From: Aliikangiella maris
GTDB taxonomy: Bacteria > Pseudomonadota > Gammaproteobacteria > Enterobacterales > Kangiellaceae
DNA: 64,000 nucleotides
Assembly: GCF_040719265.1 (NCBI RefSeq)
Contig: NZ_JBFDAH010000012.1
Coordinates: 62,001-126,000 of the forward strand
Direction: 5' to 3'
The notes under the pieces: model-generated
The model's database searches: none
Seen by the model: only the letters and a program-made list of their open reading frames with translations
What the model was told of the DNA's origin: nothing
Part shown: positions 33,073-43,365 of the stretch, piece after piece
How positions within the stretch are numbered: position 1 is the first letter of the stretch
How the letters are laid out: each line of letters opens with the position of its first letter
Program-made: the position numbers and the translations under genes

Positions 33073-35310
33073 ATGGAATTAAATTTTGACGGTGTAGAAC
33101 AACAAACTCTCTCTGAATTTACCGAACAGGCATATCTGAATTATTCCATGTACGTCATTATGGATAGAGCGTTACCGCATATTGGTGATGGCCTGAAACC
33201 GGTACAAAGACGAATCATTTACGCGATGAGCGAGTTGGGCTTAAAAGCGAGTGCCAAGTATAAAAAGTCGGCTCGAACGGTCGGGGATGTATTAGGTAAA
33301 TTTCATCCGCATGGCGATAGTGCATGTTATGAAGCCATGGTATTGATGGCGCAGCCATTTTCTTATCGGTACCCTTTGATTGACGGCCAAGGCAACTGGG
33401 GGGCTCCCGATGATCCTAAGTCATTTGCAGCAATGCGTTATACCGAGTCGCGTTTGTCGAAATACTCGGCTGTCTTATTGTCAGAGTTGGGGCAAGGAAC
33501 AGTAGAGTGGGTGCCAAACTTTGATGGTACTTTGAAAGAGCCTAAAGTTTTACCGGCAAGACTGCCTAATTTGTTACTTAACGGTACCACTGGAATCGCT
33601 GTTGGTATGGCAACCGATATTCCGCCGCACAATCTCAATGAAATCGCGCAAGCCAGTATTCATTTATTAGACAACCCCAAAGCAGACATTGATGAAATAA
33701 TGTCGATTGTGCCTGGACCTGATTTTCCAACCCATGCTGAAATTATTACGCCAAAGGCTGAAATTAAACGGGTTTATGAAACGGGGCGCGGCAGTATCAA
33801 AATGCGCGCAGTTTATCGTAGCGAAGAGGGCGAAATTGTGGTCCATGCGTTGCCTCATCAAGTATCGGGAGCAAAAGTTCTTGAACAGATTGCTTCACAA
33901 ATGCAGGCTAAAAAGTTGCCGATGATTGCTGATTTACGTGATGAGTCTGACCATGAAAATCCGACTCGTCTGGTAATTGTGCCACGCTCTAATCGGGTTG
34001 ATGTTGAAGGTGTGATGAATCATTTGTTCGCGACGACTGATTTAGAAAAAAGCTACCGCGTTAATATGAATGTGATTGGCATTGATGGTCGCCCGCAAGT
34101 TAAAAGTCTGGTTAATTTTTTGCTTGAATGGTTGGAGTTTCGTACAGAAACAACCCGTTCTCGTTTGCAGCATCGATTGCAAAAAGTCAATGATCGTTTA
34201 CATATTTTAGATGGTTTATTGATCGCTTATTTGAATATTGACGAAGTCATTAAAATTATTCGTGAAGAAGAAAAGCCCAAACCTGTCTTAATGGAAAGGT
34301 TTTCGCTGACAGATGTACAAGCAGAAGCCATTCTGGAATTAAAGCTGCGGCATTTGGCGAAACTGGAAGAAATGAAAATTAAAGGTGAGCAGGATGAACT
34401 GGCAAAAGAAAAAGCTGACCTGGAAAAAACACTTGGCTCGAAAACGCGTTTAAAATCTTTAGTAAAAAAAGAAATAAAAAATACCGCTAAAGAGTTTGGT
34501 GATGAACGACGTTCGCCAATTGTCGAGCGACAAGATGCCAAAGCGCTGAGTGAGACAGACTTAATGCCAAGTGAAGCGGTAACGGTTGTGTTGTCGAAAA
34601 TGGGATGGGTTCGTTGTGCTAAAGGTCACGATGTTGATCCAACAGCGCTAAATTACAAAGCCGGCGATGATTTTTGCGCCGCAGCTAAAGGTAAAAGCAA
34701 TCAAAATGCTGTTTTTCTTGATTCGACTGGACGAAGTTACGCTTTACCTGCGCATACCTTACCTTCGGCCAGAGGCCAGGGGGAGCCGCTGACCGGTAAG
34801 CTTAATCCGGTTGCAGGGGCAACCTTTATTGGTACATTGATGGGCAGCGATGAACAAACCTTCTTGATTGCCAGCGATGCAGGGTATGGATTTGTTGCAC
34901 AATTTGCTGATTTTGTGACACGCATTAAAAATGGTAAAGCCTTGTTAACTTTACCTAAAGGTGCTCGGGTTTTATTGCCACAGGCCGTGGAGGATTATAA
35001 TAATCAGTTGTGTGTTGCTGTTTCAAATGAAGGGCGAATGCTAGTCTTTCCTCTGACTGATTTGCCGCAATTGGCTAAGGGAAAAGGTAATAAAATTATC
35101 GGTATCCCAGCCGCAAAATTGCAGGCACGTGAGGAGTTTGTAGTAAGCATTGCTGTTGTGACAACGGAGCAATCGCTCTTGGTTTACTCTGGTAAGCGCT
35201 ATTTGCGCTTAAAACCATCCGATTTAGAACATTATCGCGGTGAACGTGGGCGTCGAGGCAATAAATTGCCTAGAGGATTCCAGAAAGTCGACGCATTACA
35301 AATTGAATAA
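33073..35310 (+). CDS. parC: DNA topoisomerase IV subunit A
   Basis: This is a 745-residue breakage-reunion subunit of topoisomerase IV. The catalytic tyrosine lies in AAMRYTESRLS. The quinolone-region sequence HPHGDSACYEAM keeps Ser and Glu at the positions equivalent to E. coli Ser80 and Glu84, the usual drug-sensitive state. The C-terminal pinwheel domain (about 500-745) is divergent, as normal for ParC. It is co-directional with parE. Confidence 0.97.
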   Translation: MELNFDGVEQQTLSEFTEQAYLNYSMYVIMDRALPHIGDGLKPVQRRIIYAMSELGLKASAKYKKSARTVGDVLGKFHPHGDSACYEAMVLMAQPFSYRYPLIDGQGNWGAPDDPKSFAAMRYTESRLSKYSAVLLSELGQGTVEWVPNFDGTLKEPKVLPARLPNLLLNGTTGIAVGMATDIPPHNLNEIAQASIHLLDNPKADIDEIMSIVPGPDFPTHAEIITPKAEIKRVYETGRGSIKMRAVYRSEEGEIVVHALPHQVSGAKVLEQIASQMQAKKLPMIADLRDESDHENPTRLVIVPRSNRVDVEGVMNHLFATTDLEKSYRVNMNVIGIDGRPQVKSLVNFLLEWLEFRTETTRSRLQHRLQKVNDRLHILDGLLIAYLNIDEVIKIIREEEKPKPVLMERFSLTDVQAEAILELKLRHLAKLEEMKIKGEQDELAKEKADLEKTLGSKTRLKSLVKKEIKNTAKEFGDERRSPIVERQDAKALSETDLMPSEAVTVVLSKMGWVRCAKGHDVDPTALNYKAGDDFCAAAKGKSNQNAVFLDSTGRSYALPAHTLPSARGQGEPLTGKLNPVAGATFIGTLMGSDEQTFLIASDAGYGFVAQFADFVTRIKNGKALLTLPKGARVLLPQAVEDYNNQLCVAVSNEGRMLVFPLTDLPQLAKGKGNKIIGIPAAKLQAREEFVVSIAVVTTEQSLLVYSGKRYLRLKPSDLEHYRGERGRRGNKLPRGFQKVDALQIE

Positions 35311-35387
35311 CTGGAATTTTACCAAAAGCCAGCCCTTGTTAAAAAATTGCGCTATATTTTTATGAGGGCTTGTGGTTAGTAGGCTAA

Positions 35388-36257
35388 ATGTGTAGTAGGT
35401 TATTGCAATTGAACTCTTCGATAAGTGACAAACAGGTTTTAGAAGGAATCTATATACCTCCCCAACCGGGGCTGATTGAACAACTGGAAAGATGTGGTGC
35501 AGATTTAGATAAAATTGCTGATGTAATATCGATTGATCCTGGCGTCAGTGCTGCAATTATCAAAATTGTCAATTCGCCCGTATTCGGCTTAGTTAATAAA
35601 ATTGGCTCAATCCCTCAGGCCGTAGTCATGCTTGGTGTCGATAGAGTCACCAGCATTTTGAAAACTTTGTTACTGCGTAAATCGATGTCCGATATTACTT
35701 CTCGATTAGATATGCAGCTTTTTTGGCAAAGCTCGGTTTCAGTCGCTTGCGTCGCTTCAACGATTTGTCGTCAATTAAATCTTTCAATGGCAGATGAAGC
35801 CTATACGCTGGGGTTGTTTCATAACTGCGGAGTACCGGTAATGGCCGCCCGCTATAGTAACTACCAGCAAGTGATGGAGTTTGCCTATAGCCGTGAAGAT
35901 GGACGTATTACCAGTGAAGAATTTGCTAATTTTGGTGTACACCATGCGGCTGCCGGGTATCGGATTGCCCGAGTTTGGAATTTACCTAAAGTACTCTGTC
36001 TGGCGGTCAAAAATCATCATTCGGTTGCCCGTGTGCTAGATGATAGCTCTATTGAAAGTCCTACTTTGAAAACCTTGTTGTGTGTGCTCAAAATGGCGGA
36101 ACATATAGTGAATTTGCCCGAAAAACTGGCGCAGTCTGATGTTGATTTCGAATGGGAAAAAATTAGCCCGCGTGTACTGGAATTCTCAGGATTATCTGAA
36201 TATGACTTTGAAGATCTTGAGGATGCGGTTCATTACACCCTCAACGGTGACTATTGA
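35388..36257 (+). CDS. HDOD-domain signalling protein
   Basis: This is a 289-residue protein with an HDOD domain (about 15-215), an HD-related output fold without phosphohydrolase residues. Characteristic stretches are IADVISIDPGVSAAIIKIVNSPVFG, IPQAVVMLGVDRVTSILKTLLL and LGLFHNCGVPVMAARY. Such proteins take part in motility and stress signalling, usually with c-di-GMP or two-component partners. It ends one base before the convergent PAS-GGDEF gene. The start context is weak. Confidence 0.9.
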   Translation: MCSRLLQLNSSISDKQVLEGIYIPPQPGLIEQLERCGADLDKIADVISIDPGVSAAIIKIVNSPVFGLVNKIGSIPQAVVMLGVDRVTSILKTLLLRKSMSDITSRLDMQLFWQSSVSVACVASTICRQLNLSMADEAYTLGLFHNCGVPVMAARYSNYQQVMEFAYSREDGRITSEEFANFGVHHAAAGYRIARVWNLPKVLCLAVKNHHSVARVLDDSSIESPTLKTLLCVLKMAEHIVNLPEKLAQSDVDFEWEKISPRVLEFSGLSEYDFEDLEDAVHYTLNGDY

Positions 36258-37229
36258 TTAGCGTTCATCTGTTTTGTTTTTAATAGATGTTTGATTTCGT
36301 CCGTTTTCTTTTGATGCGTAGAGTGCCTGATCGGCCAATTCAATCCATTCTTTTGGTGAGTCAATATTTTTTGATAATTCGCAAATACCCAGACTGATAG
36401 TAAACTGAATAACACGTAATTCGTAGGTAATGCTTTGCTTTTCGATAGCCATGCGTAAGCGCTCGGCGAATTTTAATGCGCCATTGATATTCGTATTGGT
36501 CAACATGACTACAAACTCCTCACCGCCGTAACGACCACAAACATCGATATCGCGGGTAACCTTTTGTAAGGTTTGCGCACAAGCGCGAATTACTTCGTCA
36601 CCAGCCTGGTGTCCATAGGTGTCATTGACCTTTTTAAAATGGTCGATATCAAATATAACCAGTGTGCAGCTTTCTCGATAGCGCTGATATTTGGCAAACT
36701 CTTCCTCTTGTCTTTCTTGCCAGTAACCACGGTTATTGAGATTCGTGAGCCGGTCAGTCCGACTGAGAAATTCCAGTTGCTGGTTGGCGTTTTCAAGGGC
36801 CAGCTTACTGGTAGCGATATCAGTAACATCATAAACAATGATACAAATGTTGGTTACCTCGCCAGAAGAGGAGGTTAGCGGAAATACTGAAATATTCTGG
36901 TACATATGCTCAGCGGTACCGGTAATTGGGCGATAGTTTCTGAATTTGAAAATATAAGGACGCTGCTCCCAAATACTGAAAGCCCGGCTGTGTAATTGAA
37001 ACACCGATTCGACTTTATGCTGAAACCAGTCCACTGGAATTTCAGGAAACAACTCAAAGATGTTTCTGCCTTTGACTTTGTGAGCCAAAATGCCACTGTG
37101 GTTTTCCATAAAGGCATTCCATACCTGTACTTCATTTTCACGATTGAGGACAAGTAGGCCGGCATCGATATTTTGCAGCATATCGGCCATCCAGTGAAAT
37201 TCTCGAAGTTGTTCTATGTTGGTTTCCAT
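36258..37229 (-). CDS. PAS-GGDEF diguanylate cyclase
   Basis: This is a 323-residue cytoplasmic diguanylate cyclase. A PAS domain (about 12-135, LLVLNRENEVQVWNAFMENHSGI) is followed by a short coil and a GGDEF domain (about 155-320). The active motif is GGEEF in GRYGGEEFVVML, a functional variant. RDID, five residues before it, forms the inhibitory site. It lies 23 bases after the REC-CheC gene on the same strand, suggesting an operon in which the regulator and cyclase share input. Confidence 0.93.
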   Translation of the reverse strand: METNIEQLREFHWMADMLQNIDAGLLVLNRENEVQVWNAFMENHSGILAHKVKGRNIFELFPEIPVDWFQHKVESVFQLHSRAFSIWEQRPYIFKFRNYRPITGTAEHMYQNISVFPLTSSSGEVTNICIIVYDVTDIATSKLALENANQQLEFLSRTDRLTNLNNRGYWQERQEEEFAKYQRYRESCTLVIFDIDHFKKVNDTYGHQAGDEVIRACAQTLQKVTRDIDVCGRYGGEEFVVMLTNTNINGALKFAERLRMAIEKQSITYELRVIQFTISLGICELSKNIDSPKEWIELADQALYASKENGRNQTSIKNKTDER

Positions 37230-37252
37230 GAATACCAGATAAGGTTGATAGT

Positions 37253-38260
37253 TTAAATAATATAGCTAATGCGCTGTCTTAGTGTATCGATACAATCTTC
37301 GGTTAACAGAATTAATAAATCACAATCGATTGCTTTATTTTCAATACTGTAACTGATTTCTATAGCGAGTGTTTTTTTCCAGCGCTTATTATGATTAATA
37401 AGATCCGGAATTTTTATATGTTGCCCAAGTACTACCGGGTGGCCTTGGCTAAGGCTAATATCCAATTGATCAGAAATGCCTTGTAGGCAGGCACCTAACA
37501 AAATATTGGCAATATCCATCAACAGTTCAAGTTCGATATTATCATCAATGTGGCCATGATATTTCATTAGCTCTGCGATATTCTTAAAGCTCGAATCGTT
37601 AAATATTAAAAGTGCCTCGCCAGCAATGCCAGGACCAATAAAGCCCTGACAGACTGAAGACACAGTGGATTCTCGCTCGGCAAACTGTAATGCCATAATT
37701 AATTCGTTGAGTTCAATTTCATTGACGATAGGAACAGGCAGCTCAACAAAAACATCTAAAAATCGCGCCAGTGAGTCACCGGCTCTGCCCATGGCAATAT
37801 TGGCTATTTCTTGGCAGGCATCAATAAAGTTGGTGTGATCATTTAGGTTGTCGAGTTTGACTCTTTCTGGTTCAATCGGTGTTGTTATTTGAGAATGATA
37901 AAGGTCGTGATAACTTAATGTCTGAATCATTTTTTCGCGACTAATTGGTTTTTTAATAAAATCAATTGCGCCTAGTCCTAACACGCGAGTTTGCGCATCA
38001 GGTTGAATATCACCCGATACCACAATCACATCACAGTCAATTTCTTGCTCTCTAAACTCTTCCAGGGTTTCATAGCCATCCATCTCTGGCATATTGAGAT
38101 CTAAAAAGATGAGATCTGGGTGAATATCGCTGACAACTTCAAGGCAGTGGCGGCCATCTTCAGCAAAGTGTAATTCGATGTCCCAGTCTTCAGGTAAGCA
38201 GCGTGCGAGCTGGTTCCTTGCCATTCTGGAGTCATCACATATCAGTACAGAAATTGCCAT
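37253..38260 (-). CDS. Response regulator fused to a CheC-like phosphatase domain
   Basis: This is a 335-residue protein. The N-terminal REC domain (1-120) has ICDDSRMARNQL, the phosphoacceptor in LIFLDLNMPEMDGYE and the Lys in FIKKPIS. The C-terminal half (about 140-335) resembles CheC/CheX with two helices of the E-x2-N phosphatase pattern, ACQEIANIAMGRAGDSL and LLMDIANILLGACLQG. It may be a phosphorylation-controlled phosphatase of CheY-like proteins. It is transcribed with the PAS-GGDEF gene. Confidence 0.88.
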   Translation of the reverse strand: MAISVLICDDSRMARNQLARCLPEDWDIELHFAEDGRHCLEVVSDIHPDLIFLDLNMPEMDGYETLEEFREQEIDCDVIVVSGDIQPDAQTRVLGLGAIDFIKKPISREKMIQTLSYHDLYHSQITTPIEPERVKLDNLNDHTNFIDACQEIANIAMGRAGDSLARFLDVFVELPVPIVNEIELNELIMALQFAERESTVSSVCQGFIGPGIAGEALLIFNDSSFKNIAELMKYHGHIDDNIELELLMDIANILLGACLQGISDQLDISLSQGHPVVLGQHIKIPDLINHNKRWKKTLAIEISYSIENKAIDCDLLILLTEDCIDTLRQRISYII

Positions 38261-38358
38261 TGAGTGAGTGTTACCGCCCTAAATTTTGAACTCGCAAAGT
38301 AATTTTGCTTTTACCGTTATCTACATTAAAAAATAGCAATTATTTATAAAATTACCAG

Positions 38359-39885
38359 TCAGCTTGCGCAATAATTAGAGATGATATAGTTGAGTTGACG
38401 CGCTGTCTGCTGTTTTACCGACTCATCGACACTCAGCAAAGTGTAAAACACCGAAGGCGTTGCTTCTTTGGGGAGTGGTTTTTCAACAAATTGCCCTAAC
38501 GGATTAAGTGACTGCTGCTCGACGCCCAGGCAAATGATGTCACCGTAGGCAACCTGCGGAGAGAGTTTATTGATTTTTTCAAGCATTCGGTTAGATAAAG
38601 AAATACCTGAAATGACGGCTCGTTCATTTTCCAATACCAGAATTGTCGCTTTGCCAATAAATGCACGTAGTTTAATTTCTACATCGATACTGGCAAACAG
38701 CTCTTTTATCAAATAGACCAAATTAATGGCTTCTTCCAGTGCTTCATCATTATCTTTTGCGTCTAAAAACGGAATGAGACAACCTGAGAGGATATTCCCT
38801 TGAGACTGTAAGCCGTGAGTTTGAATTGCTGCTTTTAAGTATTGTTCGCCTAAAGATATTGCTTTAGCGGTTTGCTCGTTGTTTTGCTCAACCATTGAGA
38901 ACTGACAAAAACAAAACAATGTACCTTTGGCCCTTCTGCTGGTTAACCATTGGGGATTTGCTTCGGGTAATATAATTTTTTCTTGAGTAGTATGAATATG
39001 ATTATTTGCCAGTGCTTTAACTGCATCTAGCCATTGCTGCGTATTGTTAGGCAAAAGCGGCGCATTAATCTGAATGAGTCGGTGGCAATACTGAGTCAAT
39101 TGTTTGATACGGCGGGTATACTTAAGCGTTAATAACAATAATAAACAGAATAAGACAACTGCTATTGCCAGAATAATCTGCTGTGATCGGGTTAATGCTT
39201 CACGAAAGTTACTTTCGAGTAATTGACGATTGAGTGTAATTTTAAACCAGCCCGCAGTGACTTGCTGGTAAGTAATTTTCTCAACAAAAGGAATATCTGT
39301 TTGCGATTGTAGGTAAGCGCTGGTTGCCTCTGCCAATAGTTGTTGCTCTGACCTTTTTGTTGTCTCTGAGGTTTCCGCGGGCTCTGTGAGTAATTCTTCT
39401 TCTGCTGATGTTGAATTAGAGGATAAGTTCGTAATTTCTTGAGCGTTATCGATGCCATTGAATGATTCGCTATTATCTGAACTTTGAGGGCTGGTGGCAT
39501 CTGATGTAGTTGTAATACTCGGCTCGGTTGATGTGTCATCAATGCTAATCGGCTGCAATAGATTTTCGGGATACTGCGCGACAACTTGCCCATCTTCAGC
39601 AAATACGGTGGCACTTCTGATGTAGGGATCTTTAGCCACGTTTTCAACCAGCAGTTTTAGCTGAATCTTGTCATCTGACATTAAGGGATCGGCTGCAGAG
39701 TTGGCTGCAATTTGAGCAATACTATGGGCATACTCACTGGTGCGTTGTGCAACCAGTTGTTCTATTTGGTAATTAATTATCAGCCAGCCAGAAACCAGAA
39801 TTAAACCGGTAAGTAATAGCGTCAGGCTGAACAGGCCACCAAGTAGAGAAGGTGGCTTATTATATTTTTGCTTTTTCGTCGTCAT
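38359..39885 (-). CDS. Smp/AhpA-family membrane protein
   Basis: This is a 508-residue inner-membrane protein resembling E. coli Smp (YtjB), which is likewise divergent from serB. Helix one (about 15-38) is followed by a periplasmic region beginning IEQLVAQRTSEYAHSIAQIAANSAADPLMSD-like sequence, with a conserved KDPYIRSATVFAEDG. A Ser/Thr/Glu-rich stretch (about 135-200) looks like a disordered insertion. Helix two (about 235-255) and a cytoplasmic region of 250 residues follow. The family's function is unclear. The placement next to serB supports the assignment. Confidence 0.8.
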   Translation of the reverse strand: MTTKKQKYNKPPSLLGGLFSLTLLLTGLILVSGWLIINYQIEQLVAQRTSEYAHSIAQIAANSAADPLMSDDKIQLKLLVENVAKDPYIRSATVFAEDGQVVAQYPENLLQPISIDDTSTEPSITTTSDATSPQSSDNSESFNGIDNAQEITNLSSNSTSAEEELLTEPAETSETTKRSEQQLLAEATSAYLQSQTDIPFVEKITYQQVTAGWFKITLNRQLLESNFREALTRSQQIILAIAVVLFCLLLLLTLKYTRRIKQLTQYCHRLIQINAPLLPNNTQQWLDAVKALANNHIHTTQEKIILPEANPQWLTSRRAKGTLFCFCQFSMVEQNNEQTAKAISLGEQYLKAAIQTHGLQSQGNILSGCLIPFLDAKDNDEALEEAINLVYLIKELFASIDVEIKLRAFIGKATILVLENERAVISGISLSNRMLEKINKLSPQVAYGDIICLGVEQQSLNPLGQFVEKPLPKEATPSVFYTLLSVDESVKQQTARQLNYIISNYCAS

Positions 39886-40017
39886 TAGGACATTGTAGCA
39901 AGTTAAAAAAGCGTGTGTAAAAGTGAAAGTGATGATTTTTTCACATATTTGATAGGGGGCACATAAAAATCAGGGTAGAATAAAATATTGCTATTCAATT
40001 TTGGAGGACTGTTTACG

Positions 40018-40971
40018 ATGTCTTCAGAAAATACCTACCTCCCTGAGTTTAACCAAGTTTACCAAATAACAGAAAATCGCTGGCAAAAACAAACGACTTT
40101 CGATGAAAACTTGAGTCAACTTAGTTTGTTTTCCGCAACTGATTTTCAATCACAGCAACAGTTAATTGGTCGCATGGCATCTAACTGTGAGCAGCCGCTT
40201 TTGATTAAAGTAAGTGGTTCGCAACAGCAATGCTGCTGGCACGTGTTTGCGCAACCTGAGACACTTAAACTTTGGGTTGAAAAAAACATTCTGGATTCTG
40301 TCTTTGATTATGTGTTATGGCCAGCGCAGAATCGTCAAGCGCCGCGCCTGTTGCTGTTTGATATGGATTCTACTTTTATTGAAATTGAAGTGATAGATGA
40401 GCTGGCGCGCTTGCATGGCGTTGCCGATAAGGTGACGGATGTTACCGAAAAGGCGATGCGTGGTGAAATGGACTTTGCACAAAGCCTGATAGCCAGAGTG
40501 GCGTGTTTACAAGGATTAGGTGATAACGCGATTCATCAACTAAAAGCGAATTTGCCGTTATCACCAGGAGTCAGTCAGTTAGTGAAAGTGGCACAAGAAA
40601 ATAACTGTCGGGTTGCGATTGTTTCTGGTGGATTTATGCCTTTTGTCGAACAATTAAAACAGCAAGAAAAGCTCTATGCTGTAAAGGCTAATTTATTGGA
40701 AATTGAAAAAAAACAACTGACAGGTAAAGTCCTTGGTAACATTGTCGATGCGCAAGCAAAAGCTGAGTTTTTAGTTGAATTATGTGAACAGTTAAATATT
40801 TTACCAGAGCAGGCAATGGCTATTGGTGATGGCGCGAATGATTTAAAAATGATGGCCAAGGCTGGATTTAATTTAGCTTATCGGGCAAAACCAAAAGTAC
40901 AACAAGCCGCTAGTGGCCGCATGAACCAAACCCATTTAAATTGGTTGGCACTGGCCTTTAATTGGAAATAG
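40018..40971 (+). CDS. serB: Phosphoserine phosphatase SerB
   Basis: This is a 317-residue HAD phosphatase catalysing the last step of serine synthesis. The catalytic motif is FDMDSTFIEIEVIDELA (first Asp is the nucleophile), with SGGFMPF and the magnesium motif GDGANDLKMMAKAG. The N-terminal about 100 residues replace the ACT-like domain of E. coli SerB. Start ATG 40018 has a GGAGG site; the frame is open ten codons further. It is divergent from the smp-like gene. Confidence 0.95.
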   Translation: MSSENTYLPEFNQVYQITENRWQKQTTFDENLSQLSLFSATDFQSQQQLIGRMASNCEQPLLIKVSGSQQQCCWHVFAQPETLKLWVEKNILDSVFDYVLWPAQNRQAPRLLLFDMDSTFIEIEVIDELARLHGVADKVTDVTEKAMRGEMDFAQSLIARVACLQGLGDNAIHQLKANLPLSPGVSQLVKVAQENNCRVAIVSGGFMPFVEQLKQQEKLYAVKANLLEIEKKQLTGKVLGNIVDAQAKAEFLVELCEQLNILPEQAMAIGDGANDLKMMAKAGFNLAYRAKPKVQQAASGRMNQTHLNWLALAFNWK

Positions 40972-41088
40972 CAGTGTATTACAAGTGATTCAGTTTCTAT
41001 TTGATCAATGTTAATCGTTGATACTATCAATTCGACAAAGTGAAAATTGAAGACGGCATGACTTCACTTTTGCTGTGATTGATAATGC

Positions 41089-41109
41089 GCGCTGCAAAAA
41101 TTGCAGCGC
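41089..41109. terminator. Hairpin between convergent serB and fimX-like genes
   Basis: GCGCTGCAA (41089-41097) and TTGCAGCGC (41101-41109) form a 9-bp GC-rich stem with an AAA loop, in the 171-base gap where two genes converge. There is no real T tract on either side, so termination efficiency is uncertain. Confidence 0.45.
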
Positions 41110-41142
41110 AAATGAAATAACTTGTGTTAATTTACATTAAAT

Positions 41143-43212
41143 TTAAAAACCGCTGGCTGAGAAGTCGTAGTCCATTTTTTCACTTGGACGTTGTAGATAA
41201 AATCCTTGAATATATTTTACATTCATCGGCCAAAGTGCAGCTAACATGGCGGCCTCTTCTACCATTGGAATAATGCTATGCTTGTCTCGGGCATGAATTT
41301 CATCGAGCAATTGAATAACTTCTTCTTCAACCTCTGAATTTTTTGGAATATCTTTGGCTTTGTTCTCTGTTATTTTTACAAAATCTACATCGAGTTGTTC
41401 GATTAGCGTGCGTTGTTCAGGGTTATTACCAAAGCCAGATAAACATAAGGTGTAACCTTTTTGTCGAAGCTCGCCACATAAAGTGATAACTCGCTTCAAG
41501 TGATTAGCCGCATCGCTTTCTTCAATTTGGAAAATAATACTTGAACGCGGTAATTGACTGGCAGCAACCGCTTTTTCAATAAAACTAACCAAAGTTTGAT
41601 CGATTAACGAGACACTACTTAAATTGATTATCAGCTGTGTATTATTGGCAACTTTTTGTACGAGTATTGATTTTAGTGACTGCTTGATTATCCAGCGATC
41701 GAGTTTTTCTCCAAGTCCAGCCGCTTTAGCTAACGGAAAAACTTTGCTTGAATCCATAACTTTGCCGTTCTCATCTTTCAGCCGTAATTGTACCTGATAG
41801 ATAGCTTTTTCTTCTCCATGTAACTTAACAATCGGCTGAAACAATAGTTGAACACGTCCAGTATCAATGGCGTCTTGTACTTTTTCCAGTAATTTAATAT
41901 CTTGCTCGTTTCCGGCATCTCGAATGGCTTTATTGAAAACCTTCACACCATTACTTTCAACGCGGTTACACGCGCTGTGTGCATCAGAAAGAATTTGGGC
42001 TGCATCATCGCTGCCTTCGCCAATTGGGCAAATACCAATACTGAAGGTTATTTTTATGGTGTGACCTTCAACATCAAATAGTTCTTGACTGATTGACCGA
42101 CAAAGTTTATCCGCCATTTCACGGGCTTTAATACGTGAATTATTTGGCATGATAAAGCAAAAAGCATGATCGCCAACTCGAGCCAGTTTAAATTCATCAG
42201 GAACTTGCTCCGAGAGCCACTTGGCGCAATCAATGGTGATTTGATCAACGCCCGCTATACCGTATTCACTGAGTATTTTGGAATATTGATCATATTCAAT
42301 ATAAAGCACGTTAAAGATGTCACCTTTTTCGTTAGCTGTTTCGATTGCAAGGTGCAATTGCTCATTTAAATAATTTCGATTAAATAAGTCGGTCAGTGTA
42401 TCCTGAGCGCTCAATTCTTTGAGTTTTTCTTCTAATTCGGCATTGTCAGCTGCTGGGCGAATGAGCAATTGGGTGCACACTTCTTCATCATAATTTGCGG
42501 TTGATAAAGTCATTATCGCTTCAAATTCACTCATGTCTGACTTTACACCTGAGAAGGTGAAGCTTTGATTGTCGCTGGTGGCTGCCATGGTTTTTAAATA
42601 TTGGCGAAATTCATCCTGGCTTTCTCTGGCAATCATATCCAAAGCGGGCACACACATCAGCTCATCATGATCGTTGAATCCAAATAATTCAAGATAGGCA
42701 TTATTGGCATAAACGTGCATACCATCATGAACATAGGCAATGGCATCTTGAGAGTTATCGAGTAGTAAGGTGCAACGCTTTTCTGTTGCTTTTAAAGCAA
42801 GTTCAGCCTGTGTTTTTTTGCGACGGGTTTGCAGACTATTGAGTTCGCGCTCAACTTTAAGACATAGCAATTGCAGGTTATTCGCTGAAACACCATCGAC
42901 TGCACCATAACCCATCGCATCGGTCAGGATTTTATCATCATGACTTTCCATCATAACAATGCAGGGAATATCGCGGCCATAAGTCACTATTTGCTCAATT
43001 GCCTGTTTGGCTGGCAGTGAAGTGTGGGCCAGATTGGCTAATAATAAATCAGAAACGCCTTTTTCCAGAGCTTGCGCGAGTTCTTCGGTGGTTAAAACCT
43101 GAGTGGCTCTAACCGCAAAACCGCGATTGCGCAAAGAGTTGATAATAACTTCCGCTTGATTTGACGAAGGTTCTAACAGGAGCAAATGTATTGTCTGAAT
43201 ATTTGCAGTCAT
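41143..43212 (-). CDS. fimX: FimX-like REC-PAS-GGDEF-EAL protein with degenerate catalytic sites
   Basis: This is a 689-residue protein with the domain order of Pseudomonas FimX, a c-di-GMP receptor that controls type IV pilus assembly. A REC-like domain (1-125) lacks the normal phospho-Asp (LLLANL). A PAS domain (about 145-255) follows. The GGDEF domain (about 275-425) reads VGDHAF instead of GGDEF, and the EAL domain (about 440-680) has QVQLRL where EAL should be. It should therefore bind rather than turn over c-di-GMP. FQPIVKLHGEE and YIQGFYLQRPSEKMDYDF match the FimX EAL region. It is upstream on the same strand of a PilZ gene. Confidence 0.85.
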   Translation of the reverse strand: MTANIQTIHLLLLEPSSNQAEVIINSLRNRGFAVRATQVLTTEELAQALEKGVSDLLLANLAHTSLPAKQAIEQIVTYGRDIPCIVMMESHDDKILTDAMGYGAVDGVSANNLQLLCLKVERELNSLQTRRKKTQAELALKATEKRCTLLLDNSQDAIAYVHDGMHVYANNAYLELFGFNDHDELMCVPALDMIARESQDEFRQYLKTMAATSDNQSFTFSGVKSDMSEFEAIMTLSTANYDEEVCTQLLIRPAADNAELEEKLKELSAQDTLTDLFNRNYLNEQLHLAIETANEKGDIFNVLYIEYDQYSKILSEYGIAGVDQITIDCAKWLSEQVPDEFKLARVGDHAFCFIMPNNSRIKAREMADKLCRSISQELFDVEGHTIKITFSIGICPIGEGSDDAAQILSDAHSACNRVESNGVKVFNKAIRDAGNEQDIKLLEKVQDAIDTGRVQLLFQPIVKLHGEEKAIYQVQLRLKDENGKVMDSSKVFPLAKAAGLGEKLDRWIIKQSLKSILVQKVANNTQLIINLSSVSLIDQTLVSFIEKAVAASQLPRSSIIFQIEESDAANHLKRVITLCGELRQKGYTLCLSGFGNNPEQRTLIEQLDVDFVKITENKAKDIPKNSEVEEEVIQLLDEIHARDKHSIIPMVEEAAMLAALWPMNVKYIQGFYLQRPSEKMDYDFSASGF

Positions 43213-43365
43213 CGGTGGCGTTTATCCTGGCTTGTTATTCTGACTCGGTCTCTAGGTTAATTGTATCCGAGATTCCGAGTTTTCAAAAGTGAACAAATTC
43301 AAATTATCTCCGATAGGTTAAAGCAATTTGACATTGTTGAGGCAAATTTTTATTTAACAAGCGGA

